Source of the DNA: Shewanella sp. SG41-4
GTDB taxonomy: Bacteria > Pseudomonadota > Gammaproteobacteria > Enterobacterales > Shewanellaceae
Assembly (NCBI RefSeq): GCF_014164505.1
Contig: NZ_JACJFI010000008.1
Span: 1-41,317, forward strand
Length of the DNA stretch: 41,317 nt
Direction of reading: 5' to 3'
Shown: positions 8,087-16,539 of the stretch, in pieces
Layout of the letters: each line of letters starts with the position of its first letter
Numbering within the stretch: position 1 is the first letter of the stretch
Notes under the pieces: model-generated
Database searches by the model: none
What the model was told of the DNA's origin: nothing
Seen by the model: only the letters and a program-made list of their open reading frames with translations
Translations under genes and position numbers: made by a program

Positions 8087-9250
8087 TTATGAGTTCCAAT
8101 CAGATAATAAAGGCAGCACATCTGACTGCAGCGTCGCTTGTAACTTTGTTAATGCATCCACGGCGACTTGGGTTCTAGCACGGCCATCAGCATCGAGAAT
8201 CGCTTGGCGGAACGGCATGCTAGTGCTACCCGAAATGGCTTGAATTTTTAAAATGGCATCATCAATTTCGCTGGCGACTCGCGTAGCTAAAGTCGCATCA
8301 GCTGCTGTTACAAAATCAATTAAGCCTTGCTTATCGGCACCACCCGTAAACTCGCCTTGATAAACGTTACGCACACCAATGATGTTATTTGAAAAGTCGG
8401 TTAGTGAGTTCCACGAATACTGCGACTCCACCTTAGAGGTGTCTGCCGTGGTTAATGACTCTCCGAATGGATCGGCAATTTTACCGTTACCCACTTCATC
8501 GACAATACCAATCATGCCGTTGATCAATTCTTCAATAACCGCCAGCTGTGAAGAGTAGATAGTGTTAGTGGCATCGCCAGGAGTTTTAAGCAGCTCGGCA
8601 TAAGGTTTGGCGTTAGCATCTTGTGGGTTATGGCTCACTTGCCAAGCATTGTCTAATTGCGCGGTGTAATCGCGGAACACTTCCGCTAAGGCGATTAAAT
8701 ACTCACGCTCTTTGGTGCTAAGATCTGCAATCAACTTTGTGTTGCTGTTAACACCATCGCCAAACAACAGATATTCCATGGTATGAAAACCTTGAACGTC
8801 ATCATTCCAACCTTTAATGGTGTCGGCATCAAAACCATTACTGTTGGCTAACTGGGTTTGTAAGTCAGTGGTGTTTAACGGCCAGCTGTCTAAATGCGGG
8901 TCGATACTCAATGAGTCTACTGGGCCAAAGATATGCGACTCCCCTTGCTCCCAAGGTTGACGAGCAGACTTCCACGCATTTTGTGCAGCCACTAAATCGG
9001 CTTGTACCGTTGAAGTAAGTAAAGTTTGGGTTGCCAATAATAAGGCATCACCTTTTGCCGCTAAATCAGCATAACCAGCCACAATCACATCATCGGTTAA
9101 GTTAGTGATCATTTCTGTCGCGACAAAACTAAAACCGGTTGTAGGTGTTGTTGGGGTTGTCGGGGTGCTAGTGTCATCCGAGCCCGAACCGCCACACGCG
9201 GATAATGTTGCCACTAGTGCTAGTGAGATTGCAGTGTAGTTAAAACGCAT
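8087..9250 (-). CDS. Imelysin-family (peptidase M75) iron-regulated lipoprotein
   Basis: A 387-residue lipoprotein with a lipobox ending LSAC-GGSGSDD and a Thr/Pro-rich linker. The imelysin GxHxxE motif is present as GFHTMEYLLFG (H156, E159). Characteristic phrases W-K-S-A-R-Q-P-W-E-Q-GE and VDSLSIDPHLDSWPLN also match the family. Imelysins (ICMP, IrpA, EfeO relatives) are periplasmic or outer-membrane proteins linked to iron uptake; proteolytic activity is doubtful in most. GGAG eight bases before the ATG supports the start. It sits 55 bp after the porin and 143 bp before the DUF1111 gene, all same strand, downstream of a Fur box. Confidence 0.9.
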   Translation of the reverse strand: MRFNYTAISLALVATLSACGGSGSDDTSTPTTPTTPTTGFSFVATEMITNLTDDVIVAGYADLAAKGDALLLATQTLLTSTVQADLVAAQNAWKSARQPWEQGESHIFGPVDSLSIDPHLDSWPLNTTDLQTQLANSNGFDADTIKGWNDDVQGFHTMEYLLFGDGVNSNTKLIADLSTKEREYLIALAEVFRDYTAQLDNAWQVSHNPQDANAKPYAELLKTPGDATNTIYSSQLAVIEELINGMIGIVDEVGNGKIADPFGESLTTADTSKVESQYSWNSLTDFSNNIIGVRNVYQGEFTGGADKQGLIDFVTAADATLATRVASEIDDAILKIQAISGSTSMPFRQAILDADGRARTQVAVDALTKLQATLQSDVLPLLSDWNS

Positions 9251-9305
9251 AATAAAACTCCATGTAAAAAATAAGTCAAAAAACAGGTCAAAAAATTAAA
9301 TTTGC

Positions 9306-10709
9306 TTATAGCGAGAACTGATATCCCACACCTAAAGCAAAGAAATTGGTGTCAGGAATACTGGCAACAGCCACTTGATGAAGACCACCTTCGGCTTTAA
9401 TCACAATCTCAGGTATCGGGAAATAGTTAATACCCACGCTGCTCCAAGTATTTTCATAACGCTTGGTTGCGGTGCCTGTTTCAACGGCCATAAGTGGATT
9501 GGAATAATCGATATTGGCAAACACGGTCATCGGAATATCAAACCATTCATCAAGTTTGACGCCCGCCTCAACAAAGAACGACTGCGACTCTGAACCCAGT
9601 TGAGCAAAATTACCTGGACGTAAACCTGGAGTGGTTTTGTTGGCTTGGGTAATGGCATCGGCATTGTCTAACGAGCCATATAAATATTGACCGCGGAGGA
9701 TCCATGGGCCTTCAACAAAGGCTCCGGCAACAGACACAATACTAAGAGCACCATCAACATCGAGTTTGTTACTCTTATGGCGATTACCACTGGTATTACC
9801 GTAGTAATAAGCCACGCCGACAGCACTACCGGTTTTGAAATTGCCATAATCAATACGGCCAGCAAATGCTAGGTCGTCAGCATTCACTTCTTCAAAGCGT
9901 TTTTGATGGCCTGATGCCACCCAATCATAAGTGCGGAAATACTCAGAGTTTAACCCACTGACAACTTGTGCCTGATAATGAAAATCGGCAATCTCTCCGT
10001 AAACACCAATACCGTTTTCGTTCCAAACGGTCGGCATCATCGCAGCTTCACTCTTGTGACGTTGCACTGTTAGATATTGATTAGGTTTGTGTAACATGCT
10101 CGACAAGCCAATAGGCAAGTGAATATTACCGAATTTCACCCCAAAGGCTTTTGATGGACGGTAACGAATTTCTGCTTTTTCAACCACCACTTCGCCACCC
10201 GCTTCAACTTCGGATTCAAACTCACCAAATTCATCAAAGCCGTCATATTCTAGTGAGGTGCCAGTGCCACCGTGCTCATACTCAATTTCAACTTCCATAC
10301 TCCAATCATCAGTGAACTGATAACCAAACTCGGTCACAATCCGCTCTAAATCAGTACGACTACGTCGCTCTGCGGATGTATCTTGTACGTTATCGAAATA
10401 TTCATCACTGGTGTAAACAGCGCTGCCATATGAGTTAAAGCTAAAACGGCTCAAACGGTCTTGCGCTTTAGTGGTTTGTTGCAACACAGTGTCAACTTGA
10501 GTCGCCACTTGTTTGTTTTGCTGCTGTTGTTGTTTTTGTTCGGCTGCTAATGTAGCAAGCTGCTGTTTTAATATCGTAATTTCAGCTTCCTGCTTGGCAA
10601 TGGCTTTGGCTAATGTTTCAGTATTCGTTGCAGCTTGAGCATTCGGTATTACGCTCAAACCCAATACACTTGCCACAGATACTGCCAACAAGGTTAACTT
10701 TTTATTCAT
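9306..10709 (-). CDS. Outer-membrane porin-like beta-barrel protein with N-terminal coiled coil
   Basis: A 467-residue protein with a signal peptide cleaved near AQAATN. Residues about 27-75 form a Gln/Ala-rich coiled coil (ILKQQLATLAAEQKQQQQQ), as in trimeric OprP/OprO-type or similar porins. The rest alternates short beta strands and loops, with acidic loops (EFGEFESEVEAGGE), and ends GVGYQFSL with a C-terminal aromatic/hydrophobic pattern typical of outer-membrane barrels. GGAG before the ATG at 10709 supports that start over one five codons upstream. It is the first gene after the Fur box and probably the outer-membrane entry point of this iron-linked operon. The solute is unknown. Confidence 0.82.
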   Translation of the reverse strand: MNKKLTLLAVSVASVLGLSVIPNAQAATNTETLAKAIAKQEAEITILKQQLATLAAEQKQQQQQNKQVATQVDTVLQQTTKAQDRLSRFSFNSYGSAVYTSDEYFDNVQDTSAERRSRTDLERIVTEFGYQFTDDWSMEVEIEYEHGGTGTSLEYDGFDEFGEFESEVEAGGEVVVEKAEIRYRPSKAFGVKFGNIHLPIGLSSMLHKPNQYLTVQRHKSEAAMMPTVWNENGIGVYGEIADFHYQAQVVSGLNSEYFRTYDWVASGHQKRFEEVNADDLAFAGRIDYGNFKTGSAVGVAYYYGNTSGNRHKSNKLDVDGALSIVSVAGAFVEGPWILRGQYLYGSLDNADAITQANKTTPGLRPGNFAQLGSESQSFFVEAGVKLDEWFDIPMTVFANIDYSNPLMAVETGTATKRYENTWSSVGINYFPIPEIVIKAEGGLHQVAVASIPDTNFFALGVGYQFSL

Positions 10710-10768
10710 CTGTTTCTCCGACACGTCACGTTAATGCTCCCTCTAATAAACGCAACAACCATAAATCA

Positions 10769-10787
10769 AATAATAACGATTCGCATT
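10769..10787. promoter_or_regulatory. Fur box
   Basis: AATAATAACGATTCGCATT matches a Fur-type consensus AATGATAATGATTCTCATT at 16 of 19 positions by my alignment. It lies 60 bp before the porin start on the minus strand, in the intergenic space shared with the divergent MFS gene. Repression by Fur under iron sufficiency is therefore likely for the porin operon and possible for the MFS gene. Confidence 0.72.
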
Positions 10788-10906
10788 ATAATTTACATTA
10801 AGATTGGCTATTTTATTTACACTAAATTACATTTCACTTAACAAACCGTTTCATGTCACTATGGAAAATAACAACTTAAAAACCTCCTATAAACTGAGTA
10901 TTTTCA

Positions 10907-12130
10907 ATGCCAGACATCAGTAACTCGGCCTTATTTAATGGTAAATCTGCCTTTATTGAACGCACTAACCCGCAACATTTACTGCTATGGATGACCTTTA
11001 TAATGTCCATGGTGTTTGCAGTTTGGCAGGCACTGTTAAATAATTTTGTGATTGAACGCGCCGCGTTTACTGGCGCTGAAATTGGATTACTGCAGAGTCT
11101 AAGAGAGGTACCAGGATTTTTAGCTTTTACCGCGGTGTTTGTATTGCTGCTGATCAAAGAGCAAACTTTTGCCTTAACATCGTTGGCACTATTGTGTATC
11201 GGAGTGGGAATTACCGGCTGGTTTCCCGATGTCATCGGGCTGTATTTAACAACCATACTCATGTCGATTGGGTTTCATTATTTTGAAACAATCAATCAGT
11301 CGCTTACATTACAGTGGGTAGATAAAGCCGATGCACCTGGCTTTATGGGCAAAGCGTTAGCGTGGCGCTCGGCTGCGGCACTTGTTGGTTATGGCTCAAT
11401 TTGGTTAATTATGAGTTGGCTGAGTCTGGACTACATCTGGATGTATAGCATTATTGGCGGATGTGGATTACTCATGGTATTCATCATGGCAGTGTATTTT
11501 CCTCGGTTTGCGATTGGATCCATTCAGCACAAACACTTAATACTTCGAAAACGCTACTGGCTTTATTACTTGCTAACCTTTTTCTCTGGGGCGCGCAGGC
11601 AAATTTTCATGGTGTTTGCTGGCTTCATGATGGTTGAAAAGTTTGGCTATTCGGTGTCTGAAATCACCGCTTTATTCTTAATCAACTATGTCGTTAACTT
11701 ACTCTTTGCCCCAACCATTGGTCGCTTTATTGGAAAAATGGGTGAACGTAACGCGTTAATTATCGAATACGTTGGCTTAGTGATTATTTTTAGTAGTTAC
11801 GCTTATGTCAACGACGCCAATATTGCGGCTGGACTGTATGTGATTGATCACCTGCTTTTTGCTATGGCGATTGCGATGAAAACCTATTTTCAAAAAATTG
11901 CTGATAAACAAGATATTGCATCAACCATGTCGGTCAGCTTTACTATTAATCATATTGCCGCGGTTATTATCCCGGCTTTGTTAGGCATTTTATGGCTGAG
12001 TTCGCCAAAAGCGGTATTCTTCATAGGCACTGGATTTGCTTTGTGTTCACTTGCTTTAGCATTCAATGTGCCGCGTCATCCGGAGCCTGGTAAAGAAGCC
12101 TTATGGTCACCGTTAACGACAAAACACTAA
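10907..12130 (+). CDS. Major facilitator superfamily transporter
   Basis: A 407-residue inner-membrane protein with about twelve hydrophobic segments, beginning LLWMTFIMSMVFAVWQALLNNF. A loop motif resembling the MFS signature (FIGKMGERNALI) follows helix eight, and the central cytoplasmic loop carries basic residues (HKHLILRKRYW). The only upstream Shine-Dalgarno-like sequence is a weak GAG eight bases from the ATG, so the start is less certain. It faces away from the Fur-box operon across 197 bp. An iron- or siderophore-related export or import role can be suggested only from that location; the substrate is unknown. Confidence 0.8.
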   Translation: MPDISNSALFNGKSAFIERTNPQHLLLWMTFIMSMVFAVWQALLNNFVIERAAFTGAEIGLLQSLREVPGFLAFTAVFVLLLIKEQTFALTSLALLCIGVGITGWFPDVIGLYLTTILMSIGFHYFETINQSLTLQWVDKADAPGFMGKALAWRSAAALVGYGSIWLIMSWLSLDYIWMYSIIGGCGLLMVFIMAVYFPRFAIGSIQHKHLILRKRYWLYYLLTFFSGARRQIFMVFAGFMMVEKFGYSVSEITALFLINYVVNLLFAPTIGRFIGKMGERNALIIEYVGLVIIFSSYAYVNDANIAAGLYVIDHLLFAMAIAMKTYFQKIADKQDIASTMSVSFTINHIAAVIIPALLGILWLSSPKAVFFIGTGFALCSLALAFNVPRHPEPGKEALWSPLTTKH

Positions 12131-12193
12131 ACGATTTAGCACAGATGTCATACCATATAAACATGGCGAAAGTGTAATGCATAAAGGGGGTTA

Positions 12194-13030
12194 ATGATGG
12201 CTGATATTGATGTGACGGCAACGCTAGATGACAATACTCAAGTGTCCGCTCGCAAAAAAACCTTATTACTTGGGCGTATTATCGGTTTAGCCAGCGAGGA
12301 CGATTATCGTCCTTCAACGGCATCAGTTGCCGAGCGTGCAGAACACCGTCAACGCAAGCAACTCAGCCAGCATCAGACCAATCTTGAAAGTATTTTTGCA
12401 TTAGCACTCAATTACACCCCATCCGATGTGACAGGAGTTGAATTAGATCCTGATTGGCGCTACCAATTCTTTCAAATGGCAGAACAAATCCATAACCGTA
12501 AGATGCAGGATTTATGGGCCAGAATTTTAGCCAGTGAAGTCGTCAACCCAGGTAACTTTAGCCTTCGAACCTTAGCAATATTACTGCAACTGACGTTTCG
12601 AGATGCACAGATATTTGAAAAAGCCTTAGGCATGTCGGTTAAAATCAACACCGAGCCCAGATTTAAACTGCTCAGTAGTTATCGTATTAACGGCGGAATG
12701 AAACAATATTTTAGGAAGCATACTCAAACCAATTTCGGCTTGTCGCAATTCGGCTTACCTTATTCAAGTATTTTAACGTTAGTCGATGCGGGGATTTTAC
12801 ATAAAAGTGAATTTGAAACAGGGCTATTGAGCACTAATGAACATATTAAGCTAACCATGTGTAATGCCAACTTGTCGTTAAAACCTAAACATCAGCACCT
12901 ATTATTTACTTATTATCGATTTACCACTGTTGGTGATGAGTTATGCCAACTAATACAGGCAAAAAGTGATGATGAATTTATCAGTGCATTCAAAACCATG
13001 TTAGCCAAGGATTTTACAGTTAGCGGTTAA
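12194..13030 (+). CDS. TIGR03899-type protein of unknown function
   Basis: A 278-residue soluble protein. The segment QDLWARILASEVVNPG followed by FSLRTLAILLQL resembles the TIGR03899/DUF2806 group found in Vibrio and Shewanella. The N-terminal third is charged and includes AERAEHRQRKQLSQHQ, likely helical. No enzyme motif or signal peptide is visible. AGGGGG four bases before the ATG is a good Shine-Dalgarno, although a second ATG follows directly. It ends in an 11-bp convergent overlap with the PilZ-like gene. Family identification is from memory of the motif; molecular function is not known to me. Confidence 0.75.
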   Translation: MMADIDVTATLDDNTQVSARKKTLLLGRIIGLASEDDYRPSTASVAERAEHRQRKQLSQHQTNLESIFALALNYTPSDVTGVELDPDWRYQFFQMAEQIHNRKMQDLWARILASEVVNPGNFSLRTLAILLQLTFRDAQIFEKALGMSVKINTEPRFKLLSSYRINGGMKQYFRKHTQTNFGLSQFGLPYSSILTLVDAGILHKSEFETGLLSTNEHIKLTMCNANLSLKPKHQHLLFTYYRFTTVGDELCQLIQAKSDDEFISAFKTMLAKDFTVSG

Positions 13031-13619
13031 TATTTTTGTAAAGATGCGAATACTTAGCTTTATGTTCGCTAAATAAAAATTGGCGCAATATTTCACGGGA
13101 CTCACCTTCTGCACTAATTTTTGCTGCAATGATCCCGTTTTCAGTTCTTACCGGTTCAAACACCATATCGAGGTGTTCACCATTAGGTAAAATAAGCTGA
13201 GTTAAACGCGGCACTTTGGCGTTAAGCTCTTGCGGTACTTTAATCGTCATACCTGAACTCGATAAAGATAATACTTCAACAAATTTAGCCGTATCGTTAT
13301 CAATGACTTTTATATTTTTGACATCATTGAGGCGCCAGCTACGTTCACCGCCGCGCATGTCTATCACTTCAGGAATGCCTAACTCTGGCAAAAATTGCCC
13401 AAGCTCATCCTGCTTTAAGGTTAACGGAAACCATAAACGGTAATAACTAATTTCTGCCAATAAGGTTAATTTGGCATTCCCCAAAATATGAGCAAGCACT
13501 TGCGGTATTTCAGTCGCAACACTTAATGAATGTCTCGATAAAGAATTATCGGCACTGTCATCTTCTGGCGAGAAAACACCGCTAAAATAAGCAATCTCTT
13601 CATCAGATAAAGTAGACAT
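13020..13619 (-). CDS. PilZ-like domain protein (degenerate)
   Basis: A 199-residue soluble protein with two beta-rich parts. The C-terminal half contains VEVLSLSSSGMTIKVP, which resembles the PilZ second motif (D/N-x-S-x-x-G), and an ERSWRLNDVKNI stretch in the place of the arginine motif, but the RxxxR c-di-GMP motif is not clearly intact. It may therefore be a PilZ-fold protein that does not bind c-di-GMP. The first half (LLAEISYYRLWFPLTL) could be a YcgR-N-like partner domain. AAGG eight bases upstream supports the start. Two GGDEF proteins lie elsewhere in the window. Product assignment is tentative. Confidence 0.55.
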   Translation of the reverse strand: MSTLSDEEIAYFSGVFSPEDDSADNSLSRHSLSVATEIPQVLAHILGNAKLTLLAEISYYRLWFPLTLKQDELGQFLPELGIPEVIDMRGGERSWRLNDVKNIKVIDNDTAKFVEVLSLSSSGMTIKVPQELNAKVPRLTQLILPNGEHLDMVFEPVRTENGIIAAKISAEGESREILRQFLFSEHKAKYSHLYKNINR

Positions 13620-13652
13620 AATCTAGCCTTTTTACACACTAACACGACCCCT

Positions 13653-13670
13653 ATACTAACACCTTAGTAT
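13653..13670. promoter_or_regulatory. Inverted repeat before the PilZ-like gene
   Basis: ATACTAA-CACC-TTAGTAT is a perfect 7-bp dyad with a 4-base centre. It lies 34-51 bp upstream of the PilZ-like start, where a promoter or operator would be expected. Function is inferred from position only. Confidence 0.35.
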
Positions 13671-13790
13671 GATGGCGAACAAACTTTAACCAAAGCGAAT
13701 CAGCAATTATAATGTATAAGCATTACTTAATGACGTAAAATACATTACAAAAGATAGGCCGATGTTAACTGTCAGTGCTTACGCCAAAAT

Positions 13791-13818
13791 AAAAAAGACG
13801 AACTCAGTTCGTCCTTTT
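13791..13818 (-). terminator. Rho-independent terminator after the glutathione S-transferase gene
   Basis: GACGAAC (13797-13803) pairs with GTTCGTC (13807-13813) around TCA. On the minus strand a T6 run (13791-13796) follows the stem. On the plus strand CTTTT follows, so it may also stop transcription in that direction. Confidence 0.85.
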
Positions 13819-13839
13819 AGTACTAATACAATCTAATTG

Positions 13840-14460
13840 TTAACGATCGTGTTCAGCTTCTATTTGCATCGATTTTTTAAATGATGCATGACTCATTAAC
13901 TGTTGATAGTACTTAGCAATATTAGGGTACTTGTCAAACTCACCGTTTTGGCCAACAAGTTCTGCAATAAACGACATCATAATATCTGCACCGCTAAGAC
14001 TGTTACCAACTAGGTATGACTTACCCTCTAAACGGTCGTTAACATAGCTGATCACTTTTGCTGTTTCTGCATCGGCATAGCCACCAATAAACCGTGTTTC
14101 AGCGCCATCCATTTTGACAAAAATCTTCAATAATAATGGCAAAGCTGCAGAGCTTTCAGCAAAATGCATCCATTGTAAATAATCAATATAATCAGCCGTG
14201 TCTGGTGCTGGCATCAGTTTATCAGCGCCATAAGTTTGAATTAAATACTCGGTAATCGCCCCAGACTCAGCAATGGTATAACCGCTCGCTTCTAATACTG
14301 GCGACTTACCTAATGGATGAACCGCTTTTAACGATTCTGGTGCTAGAAATGTGGTTGCATCGCGCTGATACGCAACCAACTCATAATCGACACCCAATTC
14401 TTCTAACAACCAAATAATGCGTTTTGAACGTGATTTATTTAAGTGATGTAGTTTAATCAT
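13840..14460 (-). CDS. Glutathione S-transferase family protein
   Basis: A 206-residue cytosolic GST. The N-terminal thioredoxin-like domain (residues 1-80) begins MIKLHHLNKSRSKRIIWLLEEL, with the catalytic serine region LNKSRS, and contains the cis-Pro strand KSPVLEASGYTIAESGAITEYL with the Glu/Ser pair that holds the glutathione gamma-glutamyl group. The C-terminal helical domain has the N-capping motif SGADIMMSFIAEL. AAGGA seven bases upstream supports the start. It lies downstream of the DJ-1 gene but behind a terminator-like hairpin, so it may be only partly co-transcribed with the electrophile-stress genes. Confidence 0.9.
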   Translation of the reverse strand: MIKLHHLNKSRSKRIIWLLEELGVDYELVAYQRDATTFLAPESLKAVHPLGKSPVLEASGYTIAESGAITEYLIQTYGADKLMPAPDTADYIDYLQWMHFAESSAALPLLLKIFVKMDGAETRFIGGYADAETAKVISYVNDRLEGKSYLVGNSLSGADIMMSFIAELVGQNGEFDKYPNIAKYYQQLMSHASFKKSMQIEAEHDR

Positions 14461-14487
14461 TAAGCCATCCTTGTACTGTTAGTGATT

Positions 14488-14526
14488 AAAAGCAAACCCA
14501 ATGAATAACTCACGGGGTTTGCTTTT
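14488..14526 (-). terminator. Terminator-like hairpin after the DJ-1/PfpI gene
   Basis: AAAAGCAAACCC (14488-14499) pairs perfectly with GGGTTTGCTTTT (14515-14526) around a 15-base loop. Read on the minus strand the stem ends in TTTT. It separates the DJ-1/PfpI gene from the GST gene and may reduce read-through. Confidence 0.75.
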
Positions 14527-14584
14527 ATCAATCTATTTACGTTGTAACTTCGAGTTACGACTAACTAGAACTATCAATATATAA

Positions 14585-15262
14585 TTAGCTTAGTAAAGCT
14601 AACATTTTCTCTGCCACTAGTTCAGACGATGCAGGGTTTTGACCCGTCACTAATTTACCGTCAACTACTGCATATGGATGCCAATCGTCGCCCTTAGAAT
14701 AGGTCGCACCATTTTGCTGTAGCATATCTTCAACTAAAAACGGCACAACGTCAGTTAACTGTACGGCTTCTTCTTCACCATTAGTAAAACCAGTCACATT
14801 TTTACCGGCAACAAGTGGAGTTCCGTCTGGCTTTTTAGGGTACTTAAGTGCCGCAGGTGCATGACATACTAAACCTAAAAGTTTCTCTGTTTTGTAGCAC
14901 TGCTCAATTAAGGCAATAGAGTCTTTATCATTGGTTAAATCCCATAATGGGCCATGACCGCCAGGGTAAAATACTGCGTCATAATCGGCTACATCAATTG
15001 ACGCCAATGTGAGCGTATTGGCGAGTAAAGCCTGTGCTTTAGCATCTGCAGTAAAACGACGAGTAGAGTCAGTTTGAAAATCAGCAAGATCACTTGTTGG
15101 ATCCAATGGCGGTAAACCACCTTTAGGTGAGGTCAAAACAACCTCAACACCTTTATCGATAAATGCGTAGTATGGTGCAGCCAATTCTTCTAACCAAAAA
15201 CCAGTTTTTTTACCTGTATCGCCTAATTGATCGTGTGACGTTAATACCATTAATATTTTCAT
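14585..15262 (-). CDS. DJ-1/PfpI family protein, Hsp31/glyoxalase III-like
   Basis: A 225-residue protein of the class I glutamine amidotransferase-like DJ-1 superfamily. The nucleophile elbow is GLVCHAPAAL (C133, followed by H134); the acidic residue of the site is likely in the early FWLEELA segment, and AVFYPGGHGPLWDL is the conserved Gly-rich strand-turn. MKILMVLTSHDQLGDTGKKTGF is typical of the fungal and bacterial Hsp31-like branch, several of which are glutathione-independent glyoxalases that remove methylglyoxal. AAGGA seven bases upstream supports the start. It is 43 bp downstream of the CurA-like reductase on the same strand. Activity is inferred from family and neighbours. Confidence 0.88.
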   Translation of the reverse strand: MKILMVLTSHDQLGDTGKKTGFWLEELAAPYYAFIDKGVEVVLTSPKGGLPPLDPTSDLADFQTDSTRRFTADAKAQALLANTLTLASIDVADYDAVFYPGGHGPLWDLTNDKDSIALIEQCYKTEKLLGLVCHAPAALKYPKKPDGTPLVAGKNVTGFTNGEEEAVQLTDVVPFLVEDMLQQNGATYSKGDDWHPYAVVDGKLVTGQNPASSELVAEKMLALLS

Positions 15263-15305
15263 TATGATTCCTTATATACTTTATGTTTAGCTGCAATCGT
15301 TTAGA

Positions 15306-16334
15306 TTACAGAGGATTATTTACTTTAATGACAACCTTGCCGAAGTTTTCGCCTTTTAACAGCCCGATAAAGGCTTTAGTCATGTTTTCAAGACCATCGA
15401 CAATCTGTTCACGATATTGAATTTTGCCCTGCGCCAACCATTGCCCCATATCATTAGCAAACTCTGGATAGCGGTCGCCATAATCGTCAAAAATAATAAA
15501 GCCTTGCATCTTAATGCGCTTAACCAGCAATGTGCCCATCAGTAATGACAAACGATCAGGTCCCTCGGGTAATGAAGTTGCGTTGTACTGAGAAATTAAG
15601 CCACACACTGGCACTCGAGCGCCGGTATTTAATAACGGTAAAACCGCATCAAACACCTTACCGCCAACGTTTTCAAAATACACATCAATGCCATCGCTGC
15701 AATGGGTTGCCAATTGCTGCGCAAAATCAGCCGCTTTATGGTCAATACATTCATCAAAGCCTAATACTTCTTTCGCGTAGCGACATTTTTCTTCACCACC
15801 GGCGATACCAACAACTCGACAGCCTTTCAGCTTAGCAATTTGGCCAACCGTTGCGCCAACAGGCCCAGTAGCTGCTGCAACCACAATGGTTTCGCCCGCT
15901 TTAGGTGCGCCAATGTCTAATAGCCCCATATACGCAGTAAAGCCTGGCATGCCCATAATACCCAACGCATAAGAAGGATGGCTTGGGTTATCGCCCAGTT
16001 TCATAAGCCCTTCACCATTAGATACCAAATAATCTTGCCAACCACCAAACGCTAATACCCACTCACCTACTTTATAATCAGGATGATTTGACACTTCCAC
16101 TTGTGATACCGCAGCGCCCACCATCACATCGTCAATCGCAACAGGATCTGCATATGATTTGGCGTCATTCATACGGCCACGCATGTAAGGATCAAGCGAT
16201 AAATACACCGCGCGCAATAACACCTCACCTTCTGTTGGTACAGGCTTACTGACGGTTTCTAAGCGAAAATTATTAGCAACAGGCTCACCTTGTGGACGGC
16301 TGGCGAGAACTATACGACGATTTTGAGCGTTCAT
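15306..16334 (-). CDS. NADP-dependent MDR oxidoreductase, CurA/leukotriene B4 dehydrogenase-like
   Basis: A 342-residue zinc-independent medium-chain dehydrogenase/reductase. It resembles E. coli CurA (formerly YncB), which reduces alkenal and alkenone double bonds. Seen motifs are LDPYMRGRM near residue 55, the nucleotide-binding AAATGPVGATVGQIAKLKG, and GIDVYFENVGG. There are no structural zinc cysteines, as expected. The ATG at 16334, preceded by AAGGAC, is preferred over an in-frame ATG ten codons upstream. First gene of a likely unit with the DJ-1 protein and possibly GST; a divergent MarR-type regulator with a conserved Cys faces it. Detoxification of reactive carbonyls is the inferred role. 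Confidence 0.88.
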   Translation of the reverse strand: MNAQNRRIVLASRPQGEPVANNFRLETVSKPVPTEGEVLLRAVYLSLDPYMRGRMNDAKSYADPVAIDDVMVGAAVSQVEVSNHPDYKVGEWVLAFGGWQDYLVSNGEGLMKLGDNPSHPSYALGIMGMPGFTAYMGLLDIGAPKAGETIVVAAATGPVGATVGQIAKLKGCRVVGIAGGEEKCRYAKEVLGFDECIDHKAADFAQQLATHCSDGIDVYFENVGGKVFDAVLPLLNTGARVPVCGLISQYNATSLPEGPDRLSLLMGTLLVKRIKMQGFIIFDDYGDRYPEFANDMGQWLAQGKIQYREQIVDGLENMTKAFIGLLKGENFGKVVIKVNNPL

Positions 16335-16490
16335 CTTGTGTCCTTTAAATAGCATAGGCACCATAAAATGGTACTTGAGAAGACAATATGACCTCGGTTA
16401 TTGAAAGCAATTTACAGCTGTAATACTGATATCAGCCAAACACTGTTACCATAAACGACCAAGGCCAAACAATACGTTCCTTTTACTTAA

Positions 16491-16515
16491 GTTGATCAAT
16501 TAAAATATGATCAAC
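16491..16515. promoter_or_regulatory. Candidate MarR/OhrR operator
   Basis: GTTGATCA (16491-16498) and TGATCAAC (16508-16515) form a perfect 8-bp dyad with a 9-base AT-rich centre. It lies 25 bp before the OhrR-like start and within the promoter space shared with the divergent CurA-like operon. Autoregulation and control of the operon are inferred. Confidence 0.55.
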
Positions 16516-16539
16516 AACTTTGCGAGCTAAGCGATTGAT

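Noticed and set aside
7891-8121. 76-codon minus-strand ORF across the DUF1111 start
   Set aside because: It overlaps the signal peptide region of DUF1111 and the end of imelysin in another frame and has no Shine-Dalgarno or protein-like pattern.
10876-11262. 128-codon minus-strand ORF opposite the MFS gene
   Set aside because: It is the complement of the MFS N-terminal membrane segments, with no start signal; a shadow.
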